A stretch of 64,000 nt of DNA from Sepiola atlantica (GCA_963556195.1 OY744537.1:21140226-21204225); one strand, 5' to 3'; counted from the stretch's first letter, positions 43,343 through 56,254 are shown. Notes: generated from the letters alone by a model not told the origin. Translations and numbers: made by a program.

Positions 43343-43417
<75 letters not shown>
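43343..43417. repeat. (TA)n microsatellite
   Basis: TA run of about 73 bp immediately before the LINE 3' end. Confidence 0.95.
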
Positions 43418-43420
<3 letters not shown>

Positions 43421-44945
43421 CGTAGTTCACTCCAAACAAGGCAGGCCGCCACTGTAGACGTAAGGGGCTAGTGAGAAGAAAGAAAAGGGGAGAAGGTAAG
43501 GGGGGGGTCAACCTAAACTGGGATCTGCGCAGCGAGATGTCTGTTTACATTAATTTTAAATTTCTGCATGTCAGTACTGTCGGAGAAACAGAGGGCGGGG
43601 AGGGAGTTCTAGAGGCCAGCAGCACGAGGAAAGAAACTATTTGAGTAGAAAGCTCTTCGGCATCTGGGAATCTCCACAGTGAATGGATGGGATTTAGTTG
43701 ATTGTCGAGTTGGTCTAGTGAATTTACGCCGAGGGGGCACCAGAGTAGCCAATTCATCGGAGCATAATCCATTGAAGTATTTGTAAAACAAGCACAAGGA
43801 TGCTACATTGCGGCGATGGGACAGGGACTGGAGCTTGGTTGACAGTGAGGGACCTATTAGGTTGGCGACTCTTTTTTGGCCTTGTCAAGGAGGGAGAGAG
43901 TAGTAGATGATGCACCAGCCCAGATGTGGCAACAATACTCCATGCATGAGCGGATGGTGGCTTTGTAGAGATAAAGGATATTGTCAGGTGTGAGGAGTTT
44001 ACTAGCACGGTAGAGGGAGCCAACCTTCTTTGCGGCAGCCTTGGCAATGCCTTCAATGTATTTGTTCCAATTCATGCTACCTGTGAAAGTTAGGCCAAGG
44101 AGTTTGAATGATGAGCTCTCAGGTAGGGTGTTATTTGCCATGACAATCGGTGGTTGGAGAGGTTTCTTGTAGTTATTGAAGGAAAGGAGCTTTGTTTTTG
44201 CGGCATTAAAAGTTACCAACCATTCTTTTACCCCAATCCACTACAGACTGGAGGTCATTTTCTAAGGATTCTGCTATTGCCTCGGATATGATCGCGTCTG
44301 TTTTGCCAACATGGCGAGAGTAAAGCGTGGTCTCGTCAGCAAATAAACCAATCTCAGACTCTATGTCATCAGGGAGATCGTTTATATAGATCAGGAACAA
44401 CAAAGGTCCAAGGATAGATCTCTGGGGTACACCAGCATTTATGTAATGTTGCTTAGATGAACGGCCATCAAGGACAACCTGGATTTTTCTTTTGGTTAAG
44501 AAGGATCTAATTATCTTAAATATTTGCCCAGTAATACCGTATGAGCGTATTTTCAGGAGAAGCCCTTTATGCCATACCCTGTCAAAGGCCTTGGATATAT
44601 CAAGCGCTACTGCCCTAGCTTCACCCACCTTGTCGAGTGTATGATACATGCGTTCTGAGATGACCGTTAGGATGTCTGCAGTAGATCGTGCTTGTCTAAA
44701 TCCATACTGGCGGCCAGAAAGAAGTTTAGCATTAACTAAGTGCCGTACTATCGCTAGATTGATTAAGGATTAAAAGATTTTAGCAAAGATAGGCAGTAGA
44801 CTGATTGGGCGGTAGTTCTGAGGATTAGTTCTGTTCCCAGAATTCTTGTAGACTGGTACCAAAGAGGCGATTTCCCAGCTATCGGGGAAGCAAGATTCAG
44901 CTAGGCATTTATTGTAGAGTTTGGAGAGGACAGGGGTCAGTTCAT
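43421..44945 (-). mobile_element. Jockey-like LINE, reverse transcriptase with broken catalytic box
   Basis: The longest stop-free frames are 44649-44206 and 44219-43857. They read ARAVALDISKAFDRVWHKGL (RT motif A, Asp), INAGVPQRSILGPLLFLIYI and then GLFADETTLYS, where the catalytic F/YADD box has its second Asp replaced by Glu. The C-terminal part gives LYLYKATIRSCMEYCCHIWA. Frameshifts split the ORF. The 3' end (caaacaaggcaggccgccac) equals that of the 9.1-kb copy. 5'-truncated near 44945; inserted into unit A of the duplication and absent from unit B. Confidence 0.88.
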
Positions 44946-45141
44946 TACAATATTACAATAGGATGTAACTATTTACATCAGACTCATCTTAATTTGCTTC
45001 ATCACAATAGTCATTTATTGTTACTCTATATCAAATGACAACAAACAATTCTCACTGTTTATATAATACTTCAAATCAGCTGCTTCTAATGTTAATATTG
45101 AATTACATTACACAGTGTTACGCTCTCTCAGCCTCTCTCTC

Positions 45142-45142
<1 letters not shown>

Positions 45143-45182
<40 letters not shown>
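45143..45182. repeat. (TA)n microsatellite
   Basis: TA run of about 38 bp after a tctctc stretch. It corresponds to the TA run at 48700 in unit B. Confidence 0.95.
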
Positions 45183-45186
<4 letters not shown>

Positions 45187-45307
45187 GATTCCAGTTACGA
45201 TGTCTTTAATGAATAAATATATGGTTACTAAAATCTAATTTCTTATTGATTATTTATCTAGAGTTAAAAATTAGTATCTATTTAGCTAAAACATTGAAAG
45301 TATGATT

Positions 45308-45312
<5 letters not shown>

Positions 45313-45369
<57 letters not shown>

Positions 45370-45479
45370 AACATTTATTAATATTTTTGATTTTTAAACT
45401 AAAACGATTATTAGAAAAATCGAAAAAATAAAATGGTATAGTCAAGCAGAATAATTCTGTTGTGTTTAGCAATGTTTGC

Positions 45480-45490
<11 letters not shown>
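45313..45490 (+). mobile_element. TA run plus degraded relative of the 21.3-kb element
   Basis: TA run at 45313-45364, then a + frame giving KLKRLLEKSKK and VKQNNSVVFSNVCL across a stop, related to LTRKIYKRESSVIFNNACL at 21.38-21.44 kb. Followed by (CA)n. Confidence 0.5.

Positions 45491-45542
<52 letters not shown>
45483..45542. repeat. (CA)n then (TA)n microsatellite
   Basis: About 38 bp of CA followed by about 22 bp of TA. Confidence 0.95.
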
Positions 45543-45556
45543 ACGTATATGTATGT

Positions 45557-45803
45557 ACATATGTAGCCAGAATTTTCGTATAAAAAACGAAAATGTATAC
45601 TAAATATATGTCTAATTTTTATTGAGCACTATTATAGAAACACAATAAGTAAGCTATAATAATTCTAACATGTTTATCGTTTATGGGAGTTAATCATGTA
45701 TTTATACATTTACTGTATTTATATAATAGTGCCCAATAATAAGTAGAGTTATATATTTAGTATACATTTTTTTTATTTATACAAAAATTCTGGCTACATA
45801 TGT
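45557..45803. mobile_element. MITE with about 80-bp inverted arms
   Basis: The left arm acatatgtagccagaatttt to gcactattata (45557-45635) and right arm tataatagtgccc to ctggctacatatgt (45725-45803) are inverse copies. The centre of about 88 bp is unrelated. Fragments of the same family lie at 37690-37842 and 45940-46000. Confidence 0.88.
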
Positions 45804-47079
45804 GCAGACATATTTAGGTTATAGTCTTAAATTGGCTTAACATTGTCAGGCTGAGTTACAAAAAAAAATGAATGATTCATTACTTTTGTTTTCATCTTAA
45901 CAACTCGGATTGACGAGGCTAAGTTAAAATTAGGTTATAACTGAAACATGTCTGCACATATGTAGCCCAAATATTTGCATAAAAAATTTATACTAAATAT
46001 CTATACAGTAAAAAGGTGCAAAGAAAGACATAAAAGGTTTGGAAAGGTAAAAGCAAAAGGGAATTTGATTTTTAAAGAGAAAACACGAAAGAAAAAGAAA
46101 GATGTCTTAAAAGACAAAAAAAAAAGAAAGACGTAGAAATAGAGTATGACAAGATAAAAAAGAAAAAAAATGGAAGTGAGATATAAAAAGACAACAAAAA
46201 CGAAAGAAAGAAAGAGAAAAAGTCTAAAATGTCAAAAAAGAAAGAAAAAGAAAGAAAAAGGTCTAACAAGACGAGAGAGAGAGAGAGAGAGAGAGAGTAA
46301 ACGAGAGAAAGAAAAAGAAAAGGGAGAGATAGAGTGAAAATTAGTGTGTATCATAAAGGGGAAAAGGTAGTTAGAAAGATGTCTATATGCAAGAGTTGAT
46401 TGGGTCACCTGACAAAATTTTGGCGGGTCGGACTCGTTTAGTCTTCCTGTAGTACTTTAAATACTAGCCCTGCAAGTACTATTCTAGTCAATTTTACATT
46501 ATATGTTGTTTTAATGTACTAAGGCGTCACAGCTAATTAAGGCCGAAAGACCACTCGAAGATAAGGGGTAATGAGTTTGTCATCGTGAGGGTTAATAACG
46601 ATGGTTGAAACTGGGCAGAATTTGATTACTTAAGAGGACGATGAACCATATCACTAGAACATTAAAAGCCTCTATAAAAATTCCAAAGATTTTCGTTCAA
46701 TTTTCTCATTGAGATGAAGTTTTGGAATAGAGGCCGCGTCGATGTTTTGTATTCGTTTTAAACTTTGAAGAAACGATACGTCAAAGCCTCGCAATCAACT
46801 TCGAGATTTACTAATTATTATTTTGGGTAAATTATTTTGATTATACTTAATTTAAGTGCCCCAAAAATGTATTTGATGCGTTTAAATATGTATTTTTAAA
46901 TCCTGACAAAAAAAAATCGTTCATGCTTTTGTATAATTTGATTCTTAAGTAAAAATAGCTTTGAAAAGCGTAAAAAACATGGCGTCGATAAACAAGAATT
47001 TCAATAAAGAATATTTTCAAATAAAAGAAAAAAAATAATAGCTAAACAAGCATAGGAAAAATAAGTATTTTCTTCTTAC

Positions 47080-47128
47080 CTTCTGGTGTATTAACTGGAT
47101 TGAATTATCAACCGAACAGGGTTTTATA
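47080..47128 (-). promoter_or_regulatory. Duplicated TATA box and untranslated first exon
   Basis: On the minus strand tataaaac (47128-47121) is followed by cctgttcggttgataattca, then atccagttaatacaccagaa and the donor gtaaga. Compared with 42.9 kb, the TATA box, exon end and donor are conserved while the flanks have diverged. It may be an alternative upstream promoter of the same gene or the orphan promoter of a lost paralogue. Confidence 0.6.
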
Positions 47129-47408
47129 GACATTTAAAGTAAATAAACAAATAAGAAAAATAAACAACCAAACAAAAAATGAAACGAACTTTGATTTGTA
47201 AAAATTAAACTGTAATTTTGAAAGAATGTTCGACGAAAAAACGTACAAAGTCTAAATAAGAACCTTTGGTACTATAAACAATAATAATAAACAGGCAGAC
47301 TATTTTCAGATATTTTTTCAGGGATAGTTTTTTTAGAGCAAAAGATCGAAATAATCACGCGACCTGTTGGAATTTAAAATGGCCCGCAAATCAACTTACA
47401 TTGAATTC

Positions 47409-47653
47409 ATTGCTACTTTGGCTTGATATCTACAATGAACAAATATCTACACCTCTCATTTTTTAGGGGTAGGATAAGGGTTAGGGGTTAGTGTTCCAGG
47501 CTCTCTAACCACACATTCTTTCGAAACCAATTAGAAGTGTTTCCCTTGCTCTTGTGCCGTGTTGATTTCAATATGAAGTATAGATCGAAATGTAAGTGTA
47601 GATATCATACCAAAGTAGATTCATGATAATAGATAACAAGCCAAAGCGGCAAC
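47409..47653. mobile_element. MITE with telomere-like core and 8-bp target duplication
   Basis: Flanked by ttgaattc on both sides (47401-47408, 47654-47661). The empty site with one ttgaattc is at 43224-43231 in unit A. The ends ttgctactttggcttg and the inverse caagccaaagcggcaa pair, and a second inverted pair lies inside (cttgatatctaca / tgtagatatcat). The core holds taggataagggttaggggtt. An 8-bp duplication suits hAT-type insertion. No coding capacity. Confidence 0.88.
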
Positions 47654-47694
47654 TTGAATTCTTTTATTTTCTTGTTATTTTTTTAAAAATATTT

Positions 47695-48075
47695 TCTTGG
47701 CCTTTTGGCTAAGATCAAAGTGTAGTATCTGTTCCGATGGATACTGCACCCCATAGACTGGTATTGTCTTGGCCTTCGAGGCTTGATTTACGCCGGTCTA
47801 TGGGTCTGTCCTGTGCAGTTCTAGGAGGTCCATCCTCCCAGGCTTTGCCTCCCCTCTTTGAGGAGGAGTAAGTTTATTGCTTACTGTCTGAGGCGCCCCT
47901 ACCGGGGAATGCCGACGGGGCTGCCCAGGCAATTTAAAAAAAAGCCAGAGTGCTCACCTCTCGGGCGCTGGCTTTTCAAACCCCACTTTCCAGACCCGAC
48001 CTTGGGTCACATCTTACTTGTGGGAGTAAGAAAAAATCTGGCCTTGTGCCTAACTCCTGAAGAGGAGTAAATCAA
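47695..48075 (+). mobile_element. U2-snRNA-headed SINE, longest copy (copy G)
   Basis: tcttggccttttggctaaga head, complete body with the hairpin, the cctctcgggcgctggctttt segment and the long tail ending tgaagaggagtaaatcaa. At about 381 bp it is the most complete copy. It is inserted in unit B only. Confidence 0.93.
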
Positions 48076-48119
48076 CACTCTATCAAAGTACCTGTTGTTC
48101 CATAAAAAATGGCGGACAG

Positions 48120-48560
48120 AAAGGTTACATTTTTCGAACAAATCAATCGATCAGTTATAAAACTAGACAAACTTATCATATTACTAGCTCGACTTTATGT
48201 TGTATATTGCCGTCGTACATTCTATGGATGTCTGGCGCTAACGCAAACCCCACGATATTATTGTACCGTCTTTATTCAAACCGAAACATACTTATCTAAG
48301 TGCTCTGGTTAATGTAATTTCAGATTTTACATGTTGATGCAACCTGAAGGCTAGGAAAATGTATTTTAGTTCGAGTTTCACGTTCGATACAAAACGAAAT
48401 CAGATGAAATTTAAATTGCTTTTTTGCATTACATCTTCGGCGATCAGGTTATCCCATCTTTAAAAAAAAGTGTGGAGGGTGATAACGTACGTACGAGTAT
48501 GAAATTGCATTAGCGCATTATTATTATATAGATAATGAAAGTATTTTTCCTTTAAACAAC
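48120..48560. other. Non-coding DNA with dispersed repeat scrap
   Basis: ggcgctaacgcaaaccccac at 48234 is shared with 20985. No gene seen. A GTACGTAC motif is at 48488. Confidence 0.45.
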
Positions 48561-48698
48561 GAACTATTTACATCATATTAATCAAAAATAGTTTCATTCC
48601 AATGGTAGTTTATTGCTACTCGACACATGAAGCGAACACAAACAATTCTCACTTTTTACGAATTATATACTGAATTACATGCTACAGAGTTACGATAG

Positions 48699-48826
<128 letters not shown>

Positions 48827-49106
48827 TAATAGTTGATTTGCTGTTATATACAATGTTCAAGTCCTTCTCAGGCAGAGCATTATAGTAATTCAATAAATCA
48901 CGTGTTTTTTTCATTAATTATGACCAGTTGTTTCACGCTCCGAGCGATCGTCAGACGATCTCAAACACGATCTTGGAGTTAATTTGTGTACTTCCATTTT
49001 TACGTAACCATCCCGCAGATATTTATTGCCGGACACTGAAGGTATTTAATCCCGTAGCCAGAAGTATAACTTATCTGTTTAATCTAAAAACTTTTTATTT
49101 TCTTTG

Positions 49107-49108
<2 letters not shown>

Positions 49109-49176
<68 letters not shown>
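49109..49176. repeat. (TA)n microsatellite
   Basis: TA run of about 68 bp directly before the transposon terminus at 49179. Confidence 0.95.
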
Positions 49177-49177
<1 letters not shown>

Positions 49178-49178
49178 T

Positions 49179-50006
49179 TGGTGTTCCAAAAGTCTTGGGC
49201 ACATTTCAAGTCCTCATGTCTGCTGGACTATGAGTGGTAGTAAGATGAAACTGGTGCAATTTTAAAGCTAAATTCATGAAGGTTTTGTCATGCTAATGCT
49301 TTTTTAAATATTTTTCCAGACTTAGTAATGACGATCAATTAACCGTTTTGCTTCCTTGAATTCTCAAAAACTGAATCATGGACGTGCATTTCGCACAAAA
49401 TCCCGAAAAGAGGCCATGTCCAAGAAAACTGTTTACAGACCATTCTTCTTTGAAAGAGCAACAAAAGAACGAAAGATGATTAACGCAAAGGCTGGAGATA
49501 TATAAAAAGAAATCGCATCTGAGAAATCGGGTGTGATATCTGGAGACCTGGGAGGCCAGGGCACGAGAATGCGATCATCTCGGCCAGACCGTCCACTCCA
49601 TCTGTCTGACAGTGTTGCGTTCAGATACTGTCTAATCCCAGGGCTCCAGTGCGGTGGCGGCCCATCCTGTTGGAAAATGAAGTCGTCAGACTCTTCCTCA
49701 CTCAACTTATCCATTAACCAGTTTTCCAGCATGTCGAGGTACGTGCTCTTTCAAATAAGAATGGTCCGTAGACAGCTTTCTTGGAGATGTCGTCTTTTTG
49801 GAATTTTGTGCGAAATGCACGTTGAACACGTGTCCATGATTCAGTTTCTGAAAATGCAAGGACGCAAAACGCCTTTTCTGGTTGAGTGAACGCCATTACT
49901 GGGCCTGAAAAGATACGAAAAAATCTAATGAAGTTAGCTTTAAAGCTACTACCATTCATAGTCCAGCAGATATGAGGACTTGAAATGTGCACACGACTTT
50001 TGGAAC

Positions 50007-50010
<4 letters not shown>
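49179..50010 (-). mobile_element. Mariner-type transposon derivative, internally deleted and folded back
   Basis: Terminal inverted repeats of about 62 bp: ggtgttccaaaagtcttggg (49180) and its inverse ending acttttggaacacc (50009). The minus strand at the right end encodes the start of a transposase (AFTQPEKAFCVLAFSETESW, helix-turn-helix region) fused by deletion to KKAVYGPFLFERA of the catalytic part. A separate piece (49732-49540) has FIFQQDGPPPHW and WPPRSPDITP. The left 285 bp are an inverted copy of the right end, including the same deletion junction, instead of the normal other end. TA runs lie on both sides. Confidence 0.88.

Positions 50011-50012
<2 letters not shown>

Positions 50013-50082
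<70 letters not shown>
50013..50082. repeat. (TA)n microsatellite
   Basis: TA run of about 70 bp directly after the transposon terminus. Confidence 0.95.
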
Positions 50083-50084
<2 letters not shown>

Positions 50085-50349
50085 GATTCAAAGCCACCAT
50101 AACGTTGAGAGATTTACCCTTTTTTTCCCTCTCAATCGTTTCCTCCAACTGAAATAAGTTTTTCCCCTCATATCTCATTCGACTTTTAGTTTTTAATTTA
50201 CCATTCTGACGTTTCCTCTCAGAGGGTCAGACGATAAGGCCTTAAGGTAATTTTAACAATTTTCCTTTTTTTTCCACTCGTCTGTTTCATTGATTAAAAT
50301 AATGCTTCCTCTAAAATTGATCCTACGATTCTGTTGTACACGAAATTTA

Positions 50350-50834
<485 letters not shown>

Positions 50835-52984
50835 CAAAAACAAATGGGACTAATATTTTCCATTTCGTAGCATTAATCAATTTATAGTCTTAATATTAGA
50901 CATTAACTTTCCGAAAAATAAAAATATGGAAGATAATTCTTTTTGTTTGTCTTAATTTTTCGCGAGAAATGCAAGTTATTTTTTAATTTTTAAGAAAATA
51001 CTTGCTTTTTCATATTAACATTTGTAAATTTTATTTACGATTCAATTTGATAATGAAAAAGTTTACGTAAACAATATAAACTTCTGCCAATAAACGCCGC
51101 CTTAGTCTGTATGTAAGTAACGTAAAATCTTTTTTTCGATGTTTTTAATTTGGTAAAAATGTTCAATATCGAATAATTTTATTTATTTAGTGATAGGAAG
51201 TAATTCATAATTATTTTTTATTATAATTAAACTTTTACTGATTAAACCGTAATTTAATTATTTTATTACAATTTTGAAAGGTCATTCTTGTAAATCAGAA
51301 ACTAATGTTATCACTCATTTCCGGTGAAATCTTTAGATAACATCGTGAGACAAGTTATCGTCCGTCTGTGAGCGCTTGCACTTAAATGTAACTTTTTAAA
51401 ATATTAAAAAAAAATGTATGTCATAATTGATAAGAATTGTATTTAATTAATTTAATAACCAAACGATACAATAACTAATTCAACCTCCGGTCCACATCAT
51501 GGGAGGTGGTAACAGGGTTAATAAATAAGAGTGCACGGTATCCTGAAAGAGATATTCAATCAAGTTAAAAAATAAAATATAATAGGAGATATCAATGTAT
51601 AAATTCCGTTAGGAAAATTCAGCATGTGTGTATAATTTGTGTAATCGTTCACCAGTATACATAAAGTAATTACAGGCCGCAATAGAAAGTTTATCTGACT
51701 CCAACAGTTAATCAACAGACGACATCGTTATTGGTGTACGCTGAAAAGGGAGTTAAACAGCTCCACACTCAGTCTTTAAAAAGTGCGACATGCGACTAAG
51801 GTAGGTTTACCATATTGTTAGCAATTCGGAGAAACCGACGGAATATGTCTGCTCTCGGCGGTGCACTGGTTCAAAACCTCCACCAGGGGAAGGAAATCAC
51901 GTGGGTTCTGTAAGAAGTCCAACATTGTGTGTTCATACGTCAGAGCTTCTGATTGGCTGGAGAGAGGCAATTACTCCAATAGTATAATAGTCCATTTACA
52001 TCAATGGAAATTAGTACATGATGCAATTAGAATATGTGACTGCTACATGCGTATGAAAATAGCAGTACAATTGAAACTGGATGTTGATTATATAAATAGA
52101 AAGCGAAGAAAATGATATTACCTCGCTAAAGAGCTAATTCTCGACAAAGGAGATAATAATAATATTGATTGGTCTCATAGTTAATATAATTAAAGCTTCA
52201 ACATGATGTGGGGCGAAGTAAATATTTAAATGCAATCGATAATATCTACTGTATTCGAAGTGATAATTAAATCTCTAGACAAAACAATAGATTTGGAAAA
52301 TTACAGCGAAAAATAAAAGAAAAGAAAAAGATGAATCTTGGAATCTTTCTTTTTTCTAGATCGAAGCATGTGTGGAAAATTTTCAAATAGTTTTGAACAA
52401 GCAAACCGATTATGAAAAGGTGGAATCTGAACAAAACTTGAAGCGCGAAAATAAGATAGAAATATTAAACACAATTGTACACCCTTATTTAAATATTTAA
52501 ACTCAAAAACTAAAATGCGAACAAACGTCAGTGCATTAAAAAATAATTAATAAATTCACTAACTGAAACAGCTACGTTTTTGGCAAGATCTTTTCAATCT
52601 TTTTATGCCTTGGAGGAATTTGGTCTTCTCTCTGGTGACTGTTATACGGATAATTTAAATAGCAGCAGTATGAGCGAATTAGTGATAACAGGTAGATATG
52701 TAATAATATTATTGTTTGAAAAGAAGGTTTTAACCTCGAAATATTACAAAAACCTGAGTATCAAATAACACACGATAGATTGAAGATATAACGACAGTAA
52801 GTCGAAAATAAAATGAAATTATTTGTCTCTTTATGTCTATTATCATCTCGTTTTTCACCCAGATATTCAATTCACTTGGTGGCCATAACGTTACGTTACA
52901 TTGTCACAGCCTTCTAATCTTCAAACCTATCTATTAATGTCTGAGTTAGATGTTACTAAAAAGTAACAAACCTGAAAAAATATC
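50835..52984. other. Intergenic DNA, no gene recognised
   Basis: AT-rich. A GC-richer part at 51480-52130 with an open frame at 51861-52115 (+) may be an old element but shows no motif I can name. Confidence 0.5.
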
Positions 52985-52990
52985 CCCCAA

Positions 52991-53702
52991 AATTTTGCAT
53001 TTTTTGTCAGCAAATGAGTGTTTTATCAATATTGTTTTAAAATTATTTAAATTTTGCATTTTTTGTCAGCAAATGAGTGTTTTATCAATATTGTTTTAAA
53101 ATTATTTAAATTTTGCATTTTTTGTCAGCAAATGAGTGTTTTATCAATATTGTTTTAAAATTATTTAAATTTTGCATTTTTTGTCAGCAAATGAGTGTTT
53201 TATCAATAGTGTTTTAAAATTATTTAAATTTTGCATTTTTTGTCAGCAAATGAGTGTTTTATCAATATTGTTTTAAAATTATTTAAATTTTGCATTTTTT
53301 GTCAGCAAATGAGTGTTTTATCAATATTGTTTTAAAATTATTTAAATTTTGCATTTTTTGTCAGCAAATGAGTGTTTTATCAATATTGTTTTAAAATTAT
53401 TTAAATTTTGCATTTTTTTGTCAGCAAATGAGTGTTTTATCAATATTGTTTTAAAATTATTTAAATTTTGCATTTTTTGTCAGCAAATGAGTGTTTTATC
53501 AATATTGTTTTAAAATTATTTAAATTTTGCATTTTTTGTCAGCAAATGAGTGTTTTATCAATATTGTTTTAAAATTATTTAAATTTTGCATTTTTTTGTC
53601 AGCAAATGAGTGTTTTATCAATATTGTTTTAAAATTATTTAAATTTTGCATTTTTTGTCAGCAAATGAGTGTTTTATCAATATTGTTTTAAAATTATTTA
53701 AA
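52991..53702. repeat. 59-bp satellite, 12 copies
   Basis: Unit aaattttgcattttttgtca, gcaaatgagtgttttatcaa, tattgttttaaaattattt. Twelve copies with almost no divergence (one t-to-g change near 53208; two copies have an extra T, making 60 bp). The near-identity implies recent amplification. Confidence 0.97.
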
Positions 53703-54030
53703 TAAATGTATACACGATGAAAATATTCCGTCTATATGGAAAACAGCAGTTGTAATTTCAATACACAAAGAAAAGATTCAATACATTTACCTGGTAACTA
53801 TAGACCAATTTCTATGACATGTATTTTAAGGTTTTTGAGAAATCAACAAGAAATTACATTCTCAATGGTTTACAAATAGGATAAATCCTTAACAACATAG
53901 TTTGTTCAGGGGAAGTCAACCATACCATTTTTTTTAGCAAGTATTGACGTTATAAATGAATCTTTATTAGCATATTACATATTTTGTACTTAGACGTTAG
54001 AAAAGTAATTATAATGTATTTCATTACCGT
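53703..54030 (+). mobile_element. LINE reverse transcriptase fragment next to the satellite
   Basis: Frames of the plus strand give IWKTAVVISIHKEK, then NYRPISMT-like (aactatagaccaatttctat), then FEKSTRNYILNGL and LYLDVRKV: the fingers and palm-A region of an APE-type LINE RT with several frameshifts. It begins directly after the last satellite unit. Confidence 0.65.
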
Positions 54031-54592
54031 TGATTGATAAAAATGGGTAATTCAAGTATTATGATAAACATTTATTTTTGCCACATTGAACAATGAGAGT
54101 AAATCTTTGTAAGGATTACCCAGAAGCTCAGTGTAGGGATGTACACTAACCTTCAGAAACCCAAGAGTAGGGGCTAAGAGAACCTTAATGTGGTTACTTG
54201 TAGCAGATCTTATGCATACACGGGGCAACACCTCCTCTTCCTTCATGTCTAGTAATGAGCTATTGGATTTAATAATGGATAGGGCTTCTTTATTATACAA
54301 TTTTCAGAATCTATCCATAGGCTTATAGAACCAAATCCTTCTAATTATTTGCCAATTAAGGGTATAGGGAGTGTTTGTATCCTTAAAAGACCAAATATGG
54401 GAAGCAAGAGATGTACGTCTCCCAAGAGACTTAGTTCTAAAGGAGTAAGCATGTCTAAAAAACACCTAAAACAAACATTTTTGATTATTTTCGTTTTTTC
54501 TTTTTTCGTTTTTTCTTTTTTCGTTTTTTTCCTTTTTAACTTTATCCTTGCTCTACACATGCATTGAGCTCTCTTACTTAAGATTTCCTATC
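54031..54592. other. No gene recognised
   Basis: Minus-strand open frame 54052-54300 (83 codons) without known motif; it may be further decayed element sequence. Confidence 0.4.
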
Positions 54593-54604
54593 CACATACA
54601 TACA

Positions 54605-54652
<48 letters not shown>
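54593..54652. repeat. (CATA)n then (TA)n microsatellite
   Basis: About ten CATA tetramers followed by a TA run. Confidence 0.95.
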
Positions 54653-54653
<1 letters not shown>

Positions 54654-54983
54654 GATAATCTCCTAAACTAATCAACGGATTATAATAAATGTTGGTATAT
54701 ATATGGGCATAACATCCTATATTTCAAATTGGTATTGAATTTGATCTATAGTCATTCTCTGAATTTCAATTTTTCTTAAGACTTCTTAAGCTTAAGCCTT
54801 AAATTGTGGACATTTTCTATAATCAAAATCATGTAATGGATTTTGATCAAAATTGGAATAAGGATTCTAGACATAAATTTTAGTGCTATCTCTTGATTTC
54901 AATTTTTTGTAAAAAGACATAAAAGTGGTACAAAACTATTCTGTTCGGGGAATTTATTCTACCCACCCTGGGACGGATATTCT

Positions 54984-55096
<113 letters not shown>

Positions 55097-55254
55097 GATT
55101 TTTCACTTATAAAATAGATCATTCAGTGAAGACCGAGGTTGTTCCAATAAAAACAAGCTCGATGATACTCGATTACAGAGTACAGAGCATTTATATGTGA
55201 TTTTATGAAGGCTTACCAAAGCATTCCTTTCAGGACACCAATGATCACCATTAA

Positions 55255-55350
55255 AGATATTTTTTCTTACAAATATTATTTATTCAAATTAAATGTTTTT
55301 TCCTACACGTGTTTCACTACCAAGCAGTTACTTGCTTGGCAGATCATCAG
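55255..55350 (-). mobile_element. Possible reverse-transcribed element 3' end
   Basis: The minus strand reads ctgatgatctgccaagcaag, taactgcttggtagtgaaac, acgtg, then aattTGAATAAATAA. The palindromic gccaagcaag...cttggtagtg and the AATAAA resemble Penelope-like 3' ends. Family not confirmed. Confidence 0.3.
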
Positions 55351-55837
55351 GGAAATTAAATGTCTGGAATACTGGTTTCAACTGCCGACAATACACAATG
55401 TGGCGTTGCAATAGTTGAGGTCACTTAAGCCCTCTTGTAGATAAAGCAAAATGTCTCCCCATTCTTATTGACAGGAGTGTTGAAAAGTATAGTCCGATGT
55501 GTTTTGCGTAGTTAGTGGTTGTTTGAATAAAAAGAGTTGATCACATCATGGAAAACATTATAGTAATACATCGGACCATACTTTAAAATACTCTCATCAA
55601 CAAGAACTGACGTATATTTGGCTGTATCCATGAAGTGGGATAGGGGGGTCTTGTGAGTTAATACTAGCAGAATAATAAAAAAAGTCTTCTTTTAAAAGAC
55701 GTATTACGTCGAAGGTCTCATATATTTCTAACTGAATGATTTTATTCATTACAAAAATAAATAACATTATTTGGTGTTCTAGATATTTTAAATAAATTTA
55801 GAAAAATAATGTTTCTCATGATGTGAGCAACTCCTTT

Positions 55838-55839
<2 letters not shown>

Positions 55840-55902
<63 letters not shown>
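55840..55902. repeat. (TA)n microsatellite
   Basis: TA run of about 62 bp. Confidence 0.95.
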
Positions 55903-55904
<2 letters not shown>

Positions 55905-56137
55905 ATAATATTTTTCAATAATTAATAATATTTTTCAAATATTTGAATTTTGGCTTTTTCGAAAGCTAACTTATCTATCTGTATTTCTCCTCTGATGATA
56001 AGATTTCGATCTTTGAAAAGCCTTGGCTTAAGGAAAGAATAATAAACACTAGTTTATTACTGAATACACCTTGCATTGAGCAATTAAAATTTGAAATAAA
56101 TTTGGACAATCGTCGCATGTTTATCACTCTTTTTTCT

Positions 56138-56254
<117 letters not shown>

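Larger units (their letters stand above)
41640..45182. repeat. Segmental duplication, unit A
   Basis: Matches unit B (46015-48710) in order: purine tract, gagttgattgg block, acatggcgtcgataaacaag, promoter with first exon, ttgaattcttttatttt, tgttgttc...aaaaaatggcg, and (beyond the LINE inserted at 43.43-44.95) aactatttacatca, caaacaattctcact and tgaattacat...gttacg before a TA run. Confidence 0.88.

Noticed and set aside
47405..47624. 6-bp duplication attcat around the inner inverted repeat of the telomere-like MITE
   Set aside because: The outer ttgaattc pair fits the empty site in the duplicate unit, so the inner match is coincidental.
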